Source: Halalkalirubrum salinum (lineage in GTDB: Archaea > Halobacteriota > Halobacteria > Halobacteriales > Haloferacaceae). Taken from it: a stretch of DNA of 58,181 bases. The notes under the pieces were generated by a model. The model was not told where the DNA came from, did no database searches, and saw only the letters and a list, made by a program, of their open reading frames with translations. The DNA lies in the NCBI RefSeq assembly GCF_005543295.1, contig NZ_SRSG01000037.1:14754-72934 (forward strand), in the 5' to 3' direction. Made by a program: the position numbers and the translations under genes. This document shows, in pieces, positions 57,495 to 58,181 of this stretch (the first letter of the stretch is position 1; each line of letters opens with the position of its first letter).

Positions 57495-57980
57495 ATGGAC
57501 GACCACACCCGCGATCCGAGCGTCGCGCCCCCGCTCGGGAACCCGACGGGGTGGCAACAGGATCGTCGCCGCTGGGAGCACGCGACGCTCCGTCGAGCGG
57601 TCGAACACGGCGTTCGGCTGTTCAATGCCGGCGCCTACCACGAATCACACGACTGTTTCGAAGACGAGTGGTACAACTACGGCTCCGGACGGCTCGAAAG
57701 CGCGTTCCTCCACGGGATGGTGCAGGTGGCCGCCGGCGCGTACAAACACGTCGACTTCGAGAACGACGACGGGATGCGATCGCTGTTTCGGACCGCGCTG
57801 CAGTACCTCCACGGTGTCCCGGCAGATTTCTACGGCGTTGACGTCACAGCTGTACGCGAGACGCTCCAAGCAGCGCTCGCAGAGCCTGAAACCATCGACG
57901 GATGGCGGATCACACTCGACGGGGAGACCCCCAGCGCGTATCCAAGTGACCACGCGTACGCCGAGCAGTTGGACGACTGA
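57495..57980 (+). CDS. DUF309-family protein
   Basis: A 161-residue helical protein. The DUF309 core is [40 protein letters not shown] (HxxxE-type metal ligands) and [20 protein letters not shown]. It may bind metal; function not known. ATG at 57495. It lies directly before the minisatellite. Confidence 0.9.
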   Translation: MDDHTRDPSVAPPLGNPTGWQQDRRRWEHATLRRAVEHGVRLFNAGAYHESHDCFEDEWYNYGSGRLESAFLHGMVQVAAGAYKHVDFENDDGMRSLFRTALQYLHGVPADFYGVDVTAVRETLQAALAEPETIDGWRITLDGETPSAYPSDHAYAEQLDD

Positions 57981-58000
57981 TCAGTGGATCTGTTCGTAGC

Positions 58001-58181
58001 TGGCCGTGGATGCCCGTAGATGGCAGTGGCTGGCCGTGGATGACCGTGGATGGCTGTGGATGGCCGTGGATGACCGTGGATGGCTGTGGATGGCCGTGGA
58101 TACCCGTGGATGGCTGTGGATGGCCGTGGATACCCGTGGATGGCTGTGGATGGCCGTGGATACCCGTGGATGGCCGTGGAT
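58001..58181 (+). repeat. 10-bp minisatellite, continues past the window
   Basis: About eighteen units of 10 bp with consensus TGGCCGTGGA or TGGCTGTGGA run to the last base. From about 58040 they form a higher-order 30-bp period (one GGCTG, one GGCCG, one CCCG/ACCG unit). Open frames in it are not credible as genes. Confidence 0.85.

Overview
The window is chromosomal DNA of a halophilic archaeon (class Halobacteria). Support for this comes from acidic proteomes, GC-rich codons, archaeal housekeeping genes (GatD, Cbf5-type TruB, DUF106 membrane protein, Mch, HMG-CoA reductase), typical haloarchaeal families (HalOD1, DICT, DUF7344, DUF1405, DUF63, dodecin, MTH1187) and an intron-containing elongator tRNA-Met. 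The hexamer CGATCG is strikingly over-represented throughout. The species cannot be named from sequence alone.

Layout. 1-12 kb: HMG-CoA reductase (3' end off the window), a PAS-PAS histidine kinase, the gatD-acetyltransferase pair, an ArsR-type regulator with a DUF1405 membrane protein, phosphoglycerate mutase gpmI, a receiver-GAF kinase and small conserved proteins. 12-18 kb: tRNA-Met with intron, msrB, a DsrE protein, an IS1341-type TnpB remnant that has replaced the front of a CorC/hemolysin-like gene, a DCC protein, a beta-carbonic anhydrase and tRNA-Pro. 18-24.3 kb: the haloarchaeal adk-DUF106-cmk-truB cluster, broken between adk and DUF106 by about 3 kb of mobile DNA. That mobile DNA is a decayed IS630-type transposase gene which itself carries a 1.1-kb cassette with IS6-like terminal inverted repeats, an 8-bp target duplication and no transposase. 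The cassette instead carries an Lrp-like regulator gene and a HalOD1 gene. This is the most interesting structure in the window.

24.4-32.2 kb: YeiH-type transporter, small membrane proteins, an alpha/beta hydrolase, prolyl oligopeptidase, a family-2 glycosyltransferase and a second DUF1405 protein. 32.2-36.7 kb: an accessory patch with an intact DDE-transposase IS (perfect inverted repeats), a DUF7344-DICT regulatory pair, a Tat lipoprotein (DUF4382), a small secreted protein and a divergent HTH gene with a palindrome over its predicted transcription start. 36.7-43.2 kb: enolase-superfamily protein, the overlapping mch-unknown-HAD operon, an MTH1187 protein and a large receiver/PAS/PAS/GAF hybrid kinase. 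43.2-53.3 kb: membrane proteins, a non-canonical FtsZ-like GTPase, dodecin, a cytoplasmic 5'-nucleotidase-like enzyme, UspA, DUF63, an Lrp regulator, an inositol-monophosphatase-type enzyme and small conserved proteins.

53.4-58.2 kb: a beta-lactamase-fold hydrolase, tRNA-Leu(CAA) followed by a 0.5-kb array of repeated tRNA-Leu tails and hairpins (probable integration or duplication scars), a sugar O-acetyltransferase, a methyltransferase, a His/Asp-rich repeat protein, a DUF309 protein and a 10-bp-period minisatellite that runs off the end. Short tandem duplications of 26-33 bp recur at gene ends and in intergenic spaces. All calls were made by eye; no database search was run.
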